The translations under genes were made by a program, and so were the position numbers. From Bradyrhizobium viridifuturi (GTDB lineage: Bacteria > Pseudomonadota > Alphaproteobacteria > Rhizobiales > Xanthobacteraceae), in assembly GCF_001238275.1 (NCBI RefSeq), contig NZ_LGTB01000044.1, positions 29,838 through 93,837 of the forward strand: 64,000 bases of DNA. Direction: 5' to 3'. Under the pieces are notes generated by a model. It ran no database searches, had not been told where the DNA came from, and saw only the letters and a list, made by a program, of their open reading frames with translations. This document shows positions 43,851-55,267 of the stretch, piece by piece (the first letter of the stretch is position 1; each line of letters starts with the position of its first letter).

Positions 43851-44795
43851 ATGAAGCGTGGAATTCTCGTTCTGCTTTCGCTCTCCGTGGTGATCACGGG
43901 TGCTTATTTCACCGCGAGCAAGTGGGCGATCCGTCACGAAACCATCATGTTCAAGGATCCGACGCGCGACGAGCGGCCGGTCGCGGTCGATGTTGCGGTG
44001 CGCTTCGACAAGGAGATGCAGGCCGACGCGGGCATGATCAAGCTTCCGGTTGCGATCCTCAATCATGGTAATACCGTCAAATTCACCGAATATTCCTTCC
44101 TCGCGAACGTGTTCGCGGCGCGCGGCTATCTGACCATCAGCATTCAGAACGACCTGCCGTCGGATGGACCGATGGTGACCAAGGTCGGCGAGCTCTATGT
44201 CGGCCGTCTGCCGCAGTATCAGCGCGGCATCACCAACATCAAATTCGCCATCGAGGAGATGAAGAAGCGTCAGCCGAACGCGGACTACAGCAAGCTGACG
44301 ATGGTCGGCCATTCCAATGGCGGCGACATCGCGATGTATTTCGCCAAGCAGTATCCGGACGAGATCAAGAAGGTCGTCACGCTGGACAATCTGCGTGTGC
44401 CGTTCATGACCGACGGCAAGTTCAAGATTCTGTCGTTCCGTTCGCATGATCAGCAGTTCAAGCCCGATCCTGGCGTGGTGCCGGATGAGGAGCAGTGCGA
44501 GAAGGCCGGCATCACCGTCGTGAACACCAACTTCCAGCACAACGATATGCGCGACACCGGACCCGAGAAGGCCAAGGACTCGATCCAGGCCATGCTCGAT
44601 AAATTCCTGGCTGACACCGATAGCGCCGTTGCGCCGGTCGACACGCGCAATGCACCGCCGAAGATCCTGGAGCCGGGCCCGGTCTCGCTCTACGTGCCGG
44701 TCGAGAAGCCGCCCCAGACCTTCGGCGAGAAGCTCAAGAAGTCGCTCTCGCTGACCAAGACCGAGACCAAGAAGGATCCGTCGGTCACGAATTGA
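43851..44795 (+). CDS. Secreted or membrane-anchored alpha/beta-hydrolase
   Basis: 314 residues. A hydrophobic N-terminus (ILVLLSLSVVITGAYFTA) serves as signal peptide or anchor. The nucleophile motif VGHSNGGDIAMYF is at about residue 156, with VAILNHGNTVKF forming the oxyanion region; the likely Asp is in SHDQQFKPDPG and the His in NTNFQHNDM. A Lys- and Thr-rich tail ends the protein. Base composition is somewhat lower in GC than the neighbours. Substrate is unknown. Confidence 0.75.
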   Translation: MKRGILVLLSLSVVITGAYFTASKWAIRHETIMFKDPTRDERPVAVDVAVRFDKEMQADAGMIKLPVAILNHGNTVKFTEYSFLANVFAARGYLTISIQNDLPSDGPMVTKVGELYVGRLPQYQRGITNIKFAIEEMKKRQPNADYSKLTMVGHSNGGDIAMYFAKQYPDEIKKVVTLDNLRVPFMTDGKFKILSFRSHDQQFKPDPGVVPDEEQCEKAGITVVNTNFQHNDMRDTGPEKAKDSIQAMLDKFLADTDSAVAPVDTRNAPPKILEPGPVSLYVPVEKPPQTFGEKLKKSLSLTKTETKKDPSVTN

Positions 44796-44884
44796 CGGTG
44801 CCGCTCGCGATCAAGGCGGGCCGCTCACGTTGACCAATCCGATGCCGCGGCCCACATAGTGTTTGCTGTACGAGGCAAGCGCTG

Positions 44885-45624
44885 ATGGCTGGCAAGACGA
44901 TCAAACCGACATCCGGAAGCGACGTGCGCACGGCCGATACGCCTGGTGTGCCGACATCGAGCGCGAACGACATCGCCGCCTTCGTTGCGAAGCGCGGGCG
45001 ATGTCGCCGCATCGCGCCGGTGCACGCGGTCGCCTGGTGTTCGCGCTCGACGCCACGATGAGCCGGCAGCCGACATGGGACATGGCGTGCGCACTGCAAG
45101 CCGACATGTTCCGCGAGGCCGGCGCGCTCGGCAGCCTCGACATCCGCCTCGTTTATTATCGCGGGTTCAATGAGTGCCGGGCCACCGGCTGGATCTCGGA
45201 CAGTGCGCAGCTTGCGCGGCTGATGAGCAAGATCGATTGCCAGGGCGGCAATACCCAGATCGGCAAGGTGCTGTCGGAGACACGCCGCGAAGCGGTCGCC
45301 TCAGGCGTGCGCGCGTTGGTGTTCGTGGGCGACGCCATGGAGGAGAACGCCGACGCGCTGTGCGCAAGCGCCGGCGAGCTCGGCCTGCTCAAGGTGCCGG
45401 TGTTCATGTTCCAGGAGGGCGCGGACGCCACCGCCGAGCAGACGTTTCGCGAGATCGCGCGGCTGACCGGCGGCGCGTGGTGCAGGTTCGATCCCGGCGC
45501 GGCGGCGCAACTGCGCGAATTGCTGCGTGCCGCTGCGGCCTATGCCGCCGGCGGCCGCGAGGCGCTGCTGCGACTGGCGAAGACGACGAGCGGCGCGGCC
45601 AAGCTGATCGGCCAGATGAAATAG
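44885..45624 (+). pseudogene. VWA-domain protein (frameshifted)
   Basis: From ATG 44885 (MAGKTIKPTSGSDVRTADTP through DIAAFVAK) the frame breaks near 44992. The next frame continues ARAMSPHRAGARGRLVFALD to the stop. Adding one G (AAGGCG read as AAGCG) gives 246 residues. The domain has FALDATMSRQPTWD, a degenerate MIDAS (DxTxS), and LVFVGDAMEEN. Such short VWA proteins are conserved in Bradyrhizobium as I recall; the function is unknown. It converges on a DUF302 gene 10 bases away that carries the same kind of break. Confidence 0.75.
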
Positions 45625-45634
45625 GCTTGCCGGG

Positions 45635-46041
45635 TCAGGCTTTGCCTGACGTTGCGGCCTTTGCAATCGTGCCGAGCAGCGTCGACATGTTGGCCGTGAC
45701 CTGTCTGGCCGTTTCGGCGACGCCGTGCCGTTCTGCGAGCCAGGCCGGATCGTTGTAGGAGAGCCAGCAGTCGCCTGCGTCGTCCTGCCAGACCAGCGCC
45801 TTGAGCGGCAGATCGATCCCGATCGTCTGGGTAACCTGCATCAACGGTGTGCCGCCCTTCGCATTGCCAAACACGAACAGTTCGGTTGGACGGAGCGCGA
45901 GGCCGGCGCTCGCGGCGCCGGCAGCATGATCGATCTGCGCAAACAAGGTCAGCCCACTGGCCTGAAGTTCGGCCTTGAGCCGGTCGCAGTCTCCTTCGGC
46001 CCGGCATTGCTGCGAAGGCTGATCAGTCCGTCAATCGCCAT
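45635..46041 (-). pseudogene. DUF302 domain protein (frameshifted)
   Basis: From ATG 46041 (complement) the frame reads MAIDGLISLRSNAGPKETA and breaks near 45987. The next frame gives DRLKAELQASGLTLFAQIDH and the full domain (TELFVFGNAKGGTPLM, GIDLPLKALVWQDDAG). One added G (GCGGAC read as GCGAC) restores 135 residues. DUF302 proteins are small, often periplasmic or cytosolic; this one has no signal peptide. Function unknown. Confidence 0.82.
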
Positions 46042-46169
46042 GGGGCGTCCTCCAGCGCGGTCGGTGCAGGCTACTCAAGCGCAGCGGGCGACGCCACGCG
46101 TGGCGCTTCACGCTCCGGTGAGACGAAGCTTCGCATGCTTTTTGCGGCCGGGCCGCTTATATTCCGCGC

Positions 46170-46889
46170 ATGCCAACTCTGATCGCCGGCGTCGTCGCCG
46201 TTGTCGTCCTTTATTCCGCGCTGCAGATGTTTCGTGCGGCCAATCCCGCCGTGCTTGCGCGTGCGATCAAGATCGGCGGCGGGGTGCTCGCGCTGGCGGT
46301 GGCGGCCTTTACCGGCGTGCGGGGCGAACTGGCGGTGGCGATCCCGCTCGGCATCTTCGGCGCCGGACTGCTCGGCTGGTCGCCGTTCGGCAACACCGGG
46401 CTTCCCAATTTCGGCGGCATGTTCGGCGGTTCGCGCAGCCCCGGGCAAAGCTCGCGGGTGCGCTCGCAATATCTGGACATGAGCCTCGATCACGGCAGCG
46501 GCGTGCTCTCCGGGCAGATCGTGGCCGGACCGCAGGCCGGCCGCATGCTCGACGAGTTCGACCTGTCGCAGCTCTTGGCGATGGTCCCTAGCTTCGACGC
46601 CGAGAGCGTCGCGCTACTTGAAAGCTATCTGGACCGCCGCTTTCCCGCCTGGCGTCAGGACGCACAGGGCGACCGGACAGGGGGGCAGGGCCGTGCGGCG
46701 ACGAGCGGCAAAATGACGAACGAGGAGGCCTATCAGATCCTTGGCCTGCAACCGGGGGCGTCGCGTGACGACATCAGCCGGGCTCACCGCACCCTGATGA
46801 AGAAACTGCATCCCGACCAGGGGGGCTCGACGTATCTCGCTGCCCGTGTGAACGAGGCCAAGGATACTCTGCTTCGCACGCATCTCTAA
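46170..46889 (+). CDS. Membrane-anchored J-domain protein
   Basis: 239 residues. Two hydrophobic segments (about 2-18 and 32-70) are followed by a soluble linker, and a J-domain occupies the last 65 residues (MTNEEAYQILGLQPGASRDD, HRTLMKKLHPDQGG). The HPD motif that stimulates DnaK ATPase is present, in the J-like C-terminal form seen in TIM14/DjlA-type co-chaperones. It probably recruits DnaK to the membrane. Start ATG 46170; no strong ribosome-binding site. Confidence 0.82.
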   Translation: MPTLIAGVVAVVVLYSALQMFRAANPAVLARAIKIGGGVLALAVAAFTGVRGELAVAIPLGIFGAGLLGWSPFGNTGLPNFGGMFGGSRSPGQSSRVRSQYLDMSLDHGSGVLSGQIVAGPQAGRMLDEFDLSQLLAMVPSFDAESVALLESYLDRRFPAWRQDAQGDRTGGQGRAATSGKMTNEEAYQILGLQPGASRDDISRAHRTLMKKLHPDQGGSTYLAARVNEAKDTLLRTHL

Positions 46890-47079
46890 CTCCGACGCTA
46901 CCAACGCCACAGCCGAGAGCCGCCTTCCGCTTCTGATTGATGCCCCGTCTGGCCCGCCGCTGTCCGGCGTGGCCGATCGTTGTTTCGGGAAAACTTAACC
47001 GTAAAATCTTGACGAGAAGTTTTCATGGCGGCGCCATGCGCGGAAGGACCGCTCGTTCCCGTGCGCCGCCCGCAAAGCA

Positions 47080-47110
47080 AAAGGGCCGGCGCTTGCGGCG
47101 CCGGCCCTTT
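47080..47110. terminator. Bidirectional terminator hairpin
   Basis: AAAGGGCCGGCGC and GCGCCGGCCCTTT form a 13-bp perfect stem around a short loop. On the minus strand it is followed by a T-rich stretch and lies 22 bases after the carboxypeptidase stop, so it ends that gene. It may also stop the J-domain transcript coming from the other side. Confidence 0.75.
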
Positions 47111-47131
47111 GCGATCGGTCGATCGAGTCGA

Positions 47132-48919
47132 TCAGTTGCGAACGGTGATGCAGGAGATCTCGGCGCGCTTCAGCGTCTTGCACGCCGCCTCGGCCTGATC
47201 GCGCTCGAGACCGGCAAAGCGGGCGCGGTAGAGCTTGCGGTTGTCCTTCGCCACGACCTCGGTGAACGGGTCCGCCTTGCTGAGCAGGCCGCGGGCCGAG
47301 CTGCGCGCGAGGTCGATGCGCTTGTTGGCCTCGCCCTCGGATTCCAGCGCGCCGACCTGGATGATCCAGCCGGAATGCGCGGCACCGGGCTTGACGGTGT
47401 TGCTCTGCGACGCGGCCTGGAGGCTGCGGGTCGGCTCGATCGAGGCAACGGCCTGCGGTGCCGGGGCGGCGGCGGGGGCATGCACGGACGACGCCGGCAG
47501 CACGCCGAGGATGCCGTTGCCGGTGCCGAAATTGGCCGGCTGCGGCGGCATCTCGGGCCTCGAGGTCTCGGCGGCCCGCGCCATCATCGCGTTGGAGGTC
47601 TCGGGGATCTCACCGCGCGACGGGATTGTGCTGGTGATCGGCGGTGCGGATTGTGCCGGGCCGGCCGCGGCGAGCTTGATCTGGCCGGCCTTGACCTGAA
47701 CGGTCTTCACCTTGACCGGCTTCATCGGCTCAGCCGAACCCGGAATCGCCGCGAGCTGCTGGGTCTGGATCACGCCTGAGGTCAGCGGCGCCGGTTCGGG
47801 CTTGGCCTGCGGCTCCGGCTTTGCCGGGGGCGGCGGCAGCGCGGCGGCGGCTGCGGCGATCAGCGAAGGCTTGCTGGCCGGGCGCGGTGCCGACAACGGG
47901 GCGGGAGCGGGCTCCGACGCGGCAACCGGCGAGCTATCCGCTTCGCGCGCATCGTCGGCATCGGCGACCTGGACGTTGGCGTCGGCCGGGTTGCGCTCGG
48001 TGATCGCGGCGACGGTGCGGTTGGTGGCGCCCTTGCCGATATTCTCGGCCAGCAGGTTGCGCATGATGGCGTCGCGGGAGCCGCCGCTGCGGCCGCCGAG
48101 CACGACGCCGACCAGGAAGCGATTGCCGCGGTGGATCGAGGTCACGAGGTTGAAGCCGGAGGCGCGGGTGTAGCCGGTCTTGATGCCGTCGACGCCCTCG
48201 ACGCTGCCGAGCAGGCGATTGTGGCCGGTGATGGTGTGGCCGCGGAAATTGAACGCCGTCGTCGAGAAATAGCGATAATAGCGCGGGAAGCGATCCTGGA
48301 TGGCGCGGCCGAGCGTCGACTGATCGCGCGCCGTGGTGATCTGCTCGTCGTTGGGCAGGCCCGAGGCGTTGCGATAGGTGGTCCGGCTCATACCGAGCGC
48401 GCGGGCCTTGCGGGTCATCATGCGGGCGAAGTCGTCTTCGCTGCCGCCGATCGCCTCGGCGATCACGACTGCCGCGTCATTGGCGGAGCGGGTGACCAGA
48501 CCCTTGATGGCGTCTTCGACCTTGATGGTCTGGCCGGGCCGCAGGCCGAGCTTGGTCGGGTCCTGCTCGGAGGCGTGCTCGGAAACCGGCATCTCGGTGT
48601 CGAGCTTCATCTTTCCGGAATCGAGGCGCTCGAACAGCAGATAGAGCGTCATGATCTTGGTGAGCGAGGCGGGGTGCCGCAGTCCGTCGGGGCTGGTTGA
48701 GGTCAGCACCGAGCCGCTATTGCCGTCGACGATGATCGTCGCGAATTGCGGGCTGTAGCTTTCGCGCGCGGCCTCGCTGTGGTGATGACGGGCGGTGTGG
48801 CGCCGATGACGGCGCGCCTCCGCGCTATCACTGGTGATCAGGATCGCCGTCGTGACGGTAACGAGCCCAAGAACGCCAACTCGCAGCGCCCGCGAGGAGG
48901 CCAAGGTTGTTCGAAGCAT
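47132..48919 (-). CDS. D-alanyl-D-alanine carboxypeptidase with C-terminal SPOR domain
   Basis: 595 residues. A signal peptide or anchor (12-30) is followed by a serine peptidase S11/PBP5-type domain with all three motifs: S85-L-T-K88, S145-A-N147 and K247-T-G249. It trims the terminal D-Ala from peptidoglycan stem peptides. A long Pro/Ala linker (about 330-510) leads to a SPOR domain (GWIIQVGALESEGEANKRID, LYRARFAGLERDQAEAACKT), which binds denuded glycan at the septum and targets the enzyme to division sites. This architecture is common in Bradyrhizobium. A terminator lies after the stop. Confidence 0.92.
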   Translation of the reverse strand: MLRTTLASSRALRVGVLGLVTVTTAILITSDSAEARRHRRHTARHHHSEAARESYSPQFATIIVDGNSGSVLTSTSPDGLRHPASLTKIMTLYLLFERLDSGKMKLDTEMPVSEHASEQDPTKLGLRPGQTIKVEDAIKGLVTRSANDAAVVIAEAIGGSEDDFARMMTRKARALGMSRTTYRNASGLPNDEQITTARDQSTLGRAIQDRFPRYYRYFSTTAFNFRGHTITGHNRLLGSVEGVDGIKTGYTRASGFNLVTSIHRGNRFLVGVVLGGRSGGSRDAIMRNLLAENIGKGATNRTVAAITERNPADANVQVADADDAREADSSPVAASEPAPAPLSAPRPASKPSLIAAAAAALPPPPAKPEPQAKPEPAPLTSGVIQTQQLAAIPGSAEPMKPVKVKTVQVKAGQIKLAAAGPAQSAPPITSTIPSRGEIPETSNAMMARAAETSRPEMPPQPANFGTGNGILGVLPASSVHAPAAAPAPQAVASIEPTRSLQAASQSNTVKPGAAHSGWIIQVGALESEGEANKRIDLARSSARGLLSKADPFTEVVAKDNRKLYRARFAGLERDQAEAACKTLKRAEISCITVRN

Positions 48920-49215
48920 CTACTTCCCCGTCCCAATTTCTATCTAGATCACTGGCTCGTGAGGCGAAATTGTGCCCGGCGGCCGTCGATCCTTGCCTGC
49001 GCAACAGACCACTTCGGGCAGAACCATCGGCCCTCGTGGCGGCTCAGGTCGCTCTTCTAGCTAAGGTGTTGTTCACAAACAGCTTTCAAGGCTGCCCGTC
49101 GGAAGGCGAACAAAGTCCGGGAATCAGGTTAGGCGGACCGAGTTTCCAAAAGATTAAGCAACCGTTGCGTAGTCCCCCGGGGTTTAGCGCAAATGCCCGG
49201 GAATCGCGCAGTGTG
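48920..49215. other. Intergenic region without a visible gene
   Basis: About 300 bases between the divergent carboxypeptidase and the phasin regulatory region. Short open stretches here have no family resemblance and no ribosome-binding site. It must hold the carboxypeptidase promoter, which I cannot place. Confidence 0.4.
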
Positions 49216-49265
49216 ATTGTGCGTTGCACAATATTTGTTGACTTTATTGTGCAATGCGGTATTCT
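49216..49265 (+). promoter_or_regulatory. Phasin promoter with PhaR-like operators
   Basis: A perfect dyad ATTGTGC-GTT-GCACAAT (49216-49232) lies just upstream of TTGACT (-35, 49238-49243) and TATTCT (-10, 49260-49265), spaced 16 bases. A second ATTGTGC-AAT-GC half-match (49246-49256) fills the -35/-10 spacer. TGC/GCA dyads at phasin genes are the known pattern for PhaR, the repressor released by polyhydroxybutyrate granules. The assignment to PhaR is inference. Confidence 0.65.
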
Positions 49266-49341
49266 AATCAAGTCAGGGGGCCGGGAGCTTCCCGGCAATG
49301 GGAATTTGCGCCTTCAAGTCTGGGAAAAGGAATTCCAATCC

Positions 49342-49677
49342 ATGGTCAAGATCGAAGACATTCAGAACTACGGCAAAGAGCATTTCGAGTCGGTCACTGC
49401 GTCTGCGAACAACCTGCAGAGCGGCGTCCAGGCGATCGCCACCGCCTACGGCGACTACGCCAAGAAGTCGTTTGAAGACACCAAGTCGTTCGTCGAGAAG
49501 CTGTCGGGCGTGAAGTCGCTGGACAAGGCGCTCGAGGCGCAGACCGAATACCTGCGCTCGTCCTACGAGACCTTTGTTGCGGAATCGCAGAAGATCGCCG
49601 GCCTGTACAGCGACTGCGCCAAGCAGACCTTCAAGCCCTATGAGGGCCTGGTCTCCAAGTTCGCGCCCGCTCAGTAA
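49342..49677 (+). CDS. Phasin family protein
   Basis: 111 residues, nearly all amphipathic helix (MVKIEDIQNYGKEHFESVTA, ASANNLQSGVQAIATAYGDY, VEKLSGVKSLDKALEAQTEY). Phasins coat polyhydroxyalkanoate granules and control their size. AAAAGGAATTCC precedes the ATG. It has its own strong promoter with PhaR-like sites and its own terminator (49701-49730), consistent with an abundant, separately controlled protein. Confidence 0.92.
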   Translation: MVKIEDIQNYGKEHFESVTASANNLQSGVQAIATAYGDYAKKSFEDTKSFVEKLSGVKSLDKALEAQTEYLRSSYETFVAESQKIAGLYSDCAKQTFKPYEGLVSKFAPAQ

Positions 49678-49700
49678 GCGCTGCCGATCAAGACAAACGA

Positions 49701-49730
49701 AAAGCCCGGCCGTTTCGGCCGGGCTTTTTT
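49701..49730. terminator. Terminator after the phasin gene
   Basis: AAAGCCCGGCCG pairs with CGGCCGGGCTTT around TTT, followed by more T to 49730. It lies 24 bases after the phasin stop. The A-run on the other side lets it also end the converging TadG-like gene. Confidence 0.88.
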
Positions 49731-49750
49731 GTTGGGCGGGAGGCGGGCGG

Positions 49751-51652
49751 TTATTTCGCCAGCCGCAGCTTGCTGAGGGCCGTGCCGATCGTGTTGAACG
49801 TGGTCAGGATCTGGGTCGAGCTGGTCAGCATGAAGAATTTGTCGGGGCTGCTGGCGCAGTTCTTCAGGACGGTTGAGGTCGGATCGGCTGGCGAGCTCGT
49901 GTTCACCTGGATGGTGTAGATCGTGTACGCCGGGTTTCCACCGGAATCCCTCGCGGCCTGCAGGTTCTGACATTGCAGGGCCTGCCTTGCGTCGATCGGA
50001 TTGCCCGAGGCCTGCGAGCTGCCGTCGCCGTAGACGGGCCAGCGGTCCTCGGTGTTCAAACCGTCGGACAGCAGGATAATCACCCGATTGTAGGTCGTGT
50101 TGGAGTCCTCTGCCGGCGCGTTCAGCGGGCCGTTCACCAGCAGCGACTGCCACGCCCAGGCGAGGCCGACCGACTGGTCGGTGCCGCCGGTCGGCTGCAT
50201 GGCGTTGACCGCGTTCTTCAGCGCGGTCCAGTCGTAGCTCAGCGGGATCAGCGGTTCGAGCTGCGGCGAGGCGCTGCTGCTGCAATAATACGAGCTGTTC
50301 TCGTAATACTCGTTGGCCGGAAACAGCGTGGTGACGTCGGATGTATTCGGCAGCACGCCGGTCGCATCGTTCGGCTGGGTGCGGTCCGTGACGCAGCCGG
50401 TCCAGTTGCTGATCGGATTGGTGGATGCTTGCAGCCAGTTGTTCGCGACCGTCGGGAGCTGATTGGTCGACGTCCACTTGTTGTTGGTCCAGCCCACCAC
50501 GGCGCTGACGCGCGGCTGCGCCAGATTGTGAACGAGGTCCAACGGGCCCGGCTGGGTCCAGTCGTGGGTGTAGAGATTGCCGGAGCAGGACGTGACGCCG
50601 CCCGTGGTCGTGCAACTGCAACCAGTGACATTGTTGCCGGACGAATTCTTCGGACAGGAACAGGACGACGACCCCGTGCAGAATACGCCGGTGCCCGCCG
50701 GCGTGCTCACCCAGCAGCCGTTGTAGCGGGTGTGAGAGTTATAATCGACGCTCGGGCAGATGTAGCCTGAATAGGTCCCGCTCGACGGGATGTAGTTCGC
50801 GTTGGACGTGCTGGTCGGGCTGGTGTTGCAGGTGAAGCCGCCATTGCTGTTGGTCCAGGGGCATTTCGCGCCGGGGCCAACCGCGTGCCAGTTCATCGGG
50901 AGGCTCGCCTGCAGGCTCTGGCTGCCGGTCCCCATGCTGCCGTTGTTGGGCTGGGTGGTCGGCGGATTGAGCCAGTCGGTCCAGTCGATCCAGTTCTGGC
51001 CGGAATTGTTGGTGCCGACATTGACGACCTTGGCGAACGGAATGACGGAGACATAGACGTCACCATTGTTCTTGCTCAGCGCGCTGAGCTGGTCGATCAG
51101 GCCGCCGGATCCGGCCACCGCGTTTCGCAGCGCGGTAATCTTGCCGTCCTGGGCCATCGATCCCGTGTTGTCGAGGGCGAGGGCGACGCGCATCTTGACG
51201 TTGCCCCAGGTGGTGGTGGTCGAACTGCTGAAATTCAGCTTTGGAAAACCGGCAAGCTGCATGAAGTCGGTTTTGACGAAGCCGGACCCGCTCAGCAGGA
51301 TGGTCGCCGCCGCGCTCGAGGTCGGGGTCGTATAAGTGGCCGAGACCGCAAGGCCCTGGCCGTCCTTGTTGGTGTAGAGGCCATTGAAGTAGGACTGGGC
51401 CTTGCTCGGGATCTGCGCGGCCGTGATGTTGCCCATGGTGAGGTCCTTGGACAGCATCAGCGCGGTAGAATCGAGCGCCGCCTGCATCGAGGACCGGGCG
51501 CTGTTGGCGCGGGTATAGTCGATCGCGGCTCCCACGAAGGCGATAATCGGCAGAATCGCGAGCGTGAAGATAACAGCGACATTGCCGTCCTTTGCCCTGG
51601 AAAACCGGCGGGCAGCGGCGCGGCCGCGATTGAAAATGGCTGAGCCCAGCAT
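49751..51652 (-). CDS. TadG-like pilus-assembly/VWA surface protein
   Basis: 633 residues from ATG 51652; 29 more codons upstream lack family sequence. It starts like TadE/TadG proteins (RFSRAKDGNVAVIFTLAILP with one membrane segment, then AFVGAAIDYTRANSARSSMQ). A von Willebrand A domain follows with a MIDAS-like DNTGSM near residue 165 and DGLNTEDRWP late in the protein. Between them is a large insert (about 250-400) rich in Gly, Ser, Asn and Cys (TGVFCTGSSSCSCPKNSSGN). Such proteins are exported and may act in adhesion or Flp-pilus function. No tad genes are adjacent. Confidence 0.82.
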   Translation of the reverse strand: MLGSAIFNRGRAAARRFSRAKDGNVAVIFTLAILPIIAFVGAAIDYTRANSARSSMQAALDSTALMLSKDLTMGNITAAQIPSKAQSYFNGLYTNKDGQGLAVSATYTTPTSSAAATILLSGSGFVKTDFMQLAGFPKLNFSSSTTTTWGNVKMRVALALDNTGSMAQDGKITALRNAVAGSGGLIDQLSALSKNNGDVYVSVIPFAKVVNVGTNNSGQNWIDWTDWLNPPTTQPNNGSMGTGSQSLQASLPMNWHAVGPGAKCPWTNSNGGFTCNTSPTSTSNANYIPSSGTYSGYICPSVDYNSHTRYNGCWVSTPAGTGVFCTGSSSCSCPKNSSGNNVTGCSCTTTGGVTSCSGNLYTHDWTQPGPLDLVHNLAQPRVSAVVGWTNNKWTSTNQLPTVANNWLQASTNPISNWTGCVTDRTQPNDATGVLPNTSDVTTLFPANEYYENSSYYCSSSASPQLEPLIPLSYDWTALKNAVNAMQPTGGTDQSVGLAWAWQSLLVNGPLNAPAEDSNTTYNRVIILLSDGLNTEDRWPVYGDGSSQASGNPIDARQALQCQNLQAARDSGGNPAYTIYTIQVNTSSPADPTSTVLKNCASSPDKFFMLTSSTQILTTFNTIGTALSKLRLAK

Positions 51653-52082
51653 GACACTCTCATCGAAATTATTGATGGCGCCATCATCTCTACGCGTGCG
51701 GCTAAACAGTTGGTGAATCGGGCCAGGGAAACCTGGCAACTGGTACCGGTGGGGCGCAAAAGCAGGGCAAAAGCACGCGCTATCCTCAATGCCGTCTAAA
51801 TCGGCTGCCCCGATCCTTTGTCAAATCAGGCAGAAATGATTAACCTTCCAAGGGTTGCCGCGCCGGGAATCGGACCGGTGGGCTGCGGCGGGTCTGCGCT
51901 TGCGGCAGGGCGTCGCGAGGCCCATATTCGGGAGGTCGATCCGGCCGCCGGATCGGACCGGGAGCGGCAATCTGGAAAGATTGCTGGGGGTTCCGCGATC
52001 AGTCTTGCGGCAATCGCGACCACCTTCCAATCGCCATCCGGTTTCCTGCCGGCATCCCTTGGGGAATTCGAACGCCTGAACC
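51653..52082. other. Intergenic region between TadG-like gene and clpS
   Basis: 430 bases upstream of both divergent genes. The open stretches here are shadows without family resemblance. A promoter for each side is expected; AT-rich sequence around 51820-51850 (TTTGTCAAATC; AATGATTAACC) is a possible location, but I cannot define it. Confidence 0.4.
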
Positions 52083-52511
52083 ATGTTGCGACCCACGTTG
52101 ACAGTCCCGATCTCCGAGCCGGTTTCGGCCAAGCCGGCGGTGCCCGCCGCGCCGGTGCCGACAACGCCGGTGCCGACAATGAGCAATGACGACAACCGCA
52201 GTGGCGCGGGCAGCGGCCCGTCGACCTCGGTCATCACCAAGGTCAAGCCGAAGACCAAGCGCCCGAACCTGTATCGCGTCCTGATCCTGAACGACGACTA
52301 CACGCCGATGGAGTTCGTCGTTCACGTGCTGGAGCGATTCTTCAACAAGGACGCCGAGGCCGCGACCACGATCATGTTGCACGTTCATCATCACGGGATC
52401 GGTGAGTGCGGCGTGTTCACCTACGAGATCGCCGAGACCAAAGTGACACAAGTCATGGACTTCGCGCGCAAGCATCAGCATCCACTGCAATGTGTGATGG
52501 AAAAGAAGTAG
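52083..52511 (+). CDS. clpS: Clp protease adaptor ClpS
   Basis: ClpS delivers N-end-rule substrates to ClpA. The core is RPNLYRVLILNDDYTPMEFV, VLERFFNKDAEAATTIMLHV and HHHGIGECGVFTYEIAETKV, containing the NDD/M and H residues of the N-degron pocket. From ATG 52083 the product has 142 residues, with a 32-residue Pro/Val/Thr-rich lead. From the internal ATG at 52179 it has 110, nearer the family length. Neither has a clear ribosome-binding site; the internal start may be the true one. clpA follows after 260 bases. Confidence 0.9.
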   Translation: MLRPTLTVPISEPVSAKPAVPAAPVPTTPVPTMSNDDNRSGAGSGPSTSVITKVKPKTKRPNLYRVLILNDDYTPMEFVVHVLERFFNKDAEAATTIMLHVHHHGIGECGVFTYEIAETKVTQVMDFARKHQHPLQCVMEKK

Positions 52512-52771
52512 TTCGCGGGAACGATTGACCCGGCGCGACGAGCGGAACGGGTCTTGCAACGCGTTTTCTGACGGTTGTGAGGGGCGTTCCCGTACGATCA
52601 CGGGGCGTGGTCGCACGGCGTCCCGGTGCCCCGAATTTAGAAGAAAACCATCACCGCGGGACCGGTCTTTCGCCACGATCCGTCGTAACTATATCAATGG
52701 CGATCACGAAGGTTGTTATTGCCTGACCCGGTAATGGCGATCATGATGGCCGGGGGCCATAGAGGACGCGA

Positions 52772-55180
<2,409 letters not shown>

Positions 55181-55202
55181 GGCGAAAGCAAGTGATCAAA
55201 TG

Positions 55203-55233
55203 AAAAAGGGCCGGCTGAACAGCCGGCCTTTTT
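55203..55233. terminator. Terminator between clpA and a convergent MFS gene
   Basis: AAAAAGGGCCGGCT pairs with AGCCGGCCTTTTT around GAAC, with a single bulged G. T-runs exist in both directions. It is 22 bases after the clpA stop and 34 bases from the end of the MFS gene, so it can serve both. Confidence 0.85.
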
Positions 55234-55267
55234 GTTTGCGCCGTCGAGTCTTACGTCACGTGCAGCC

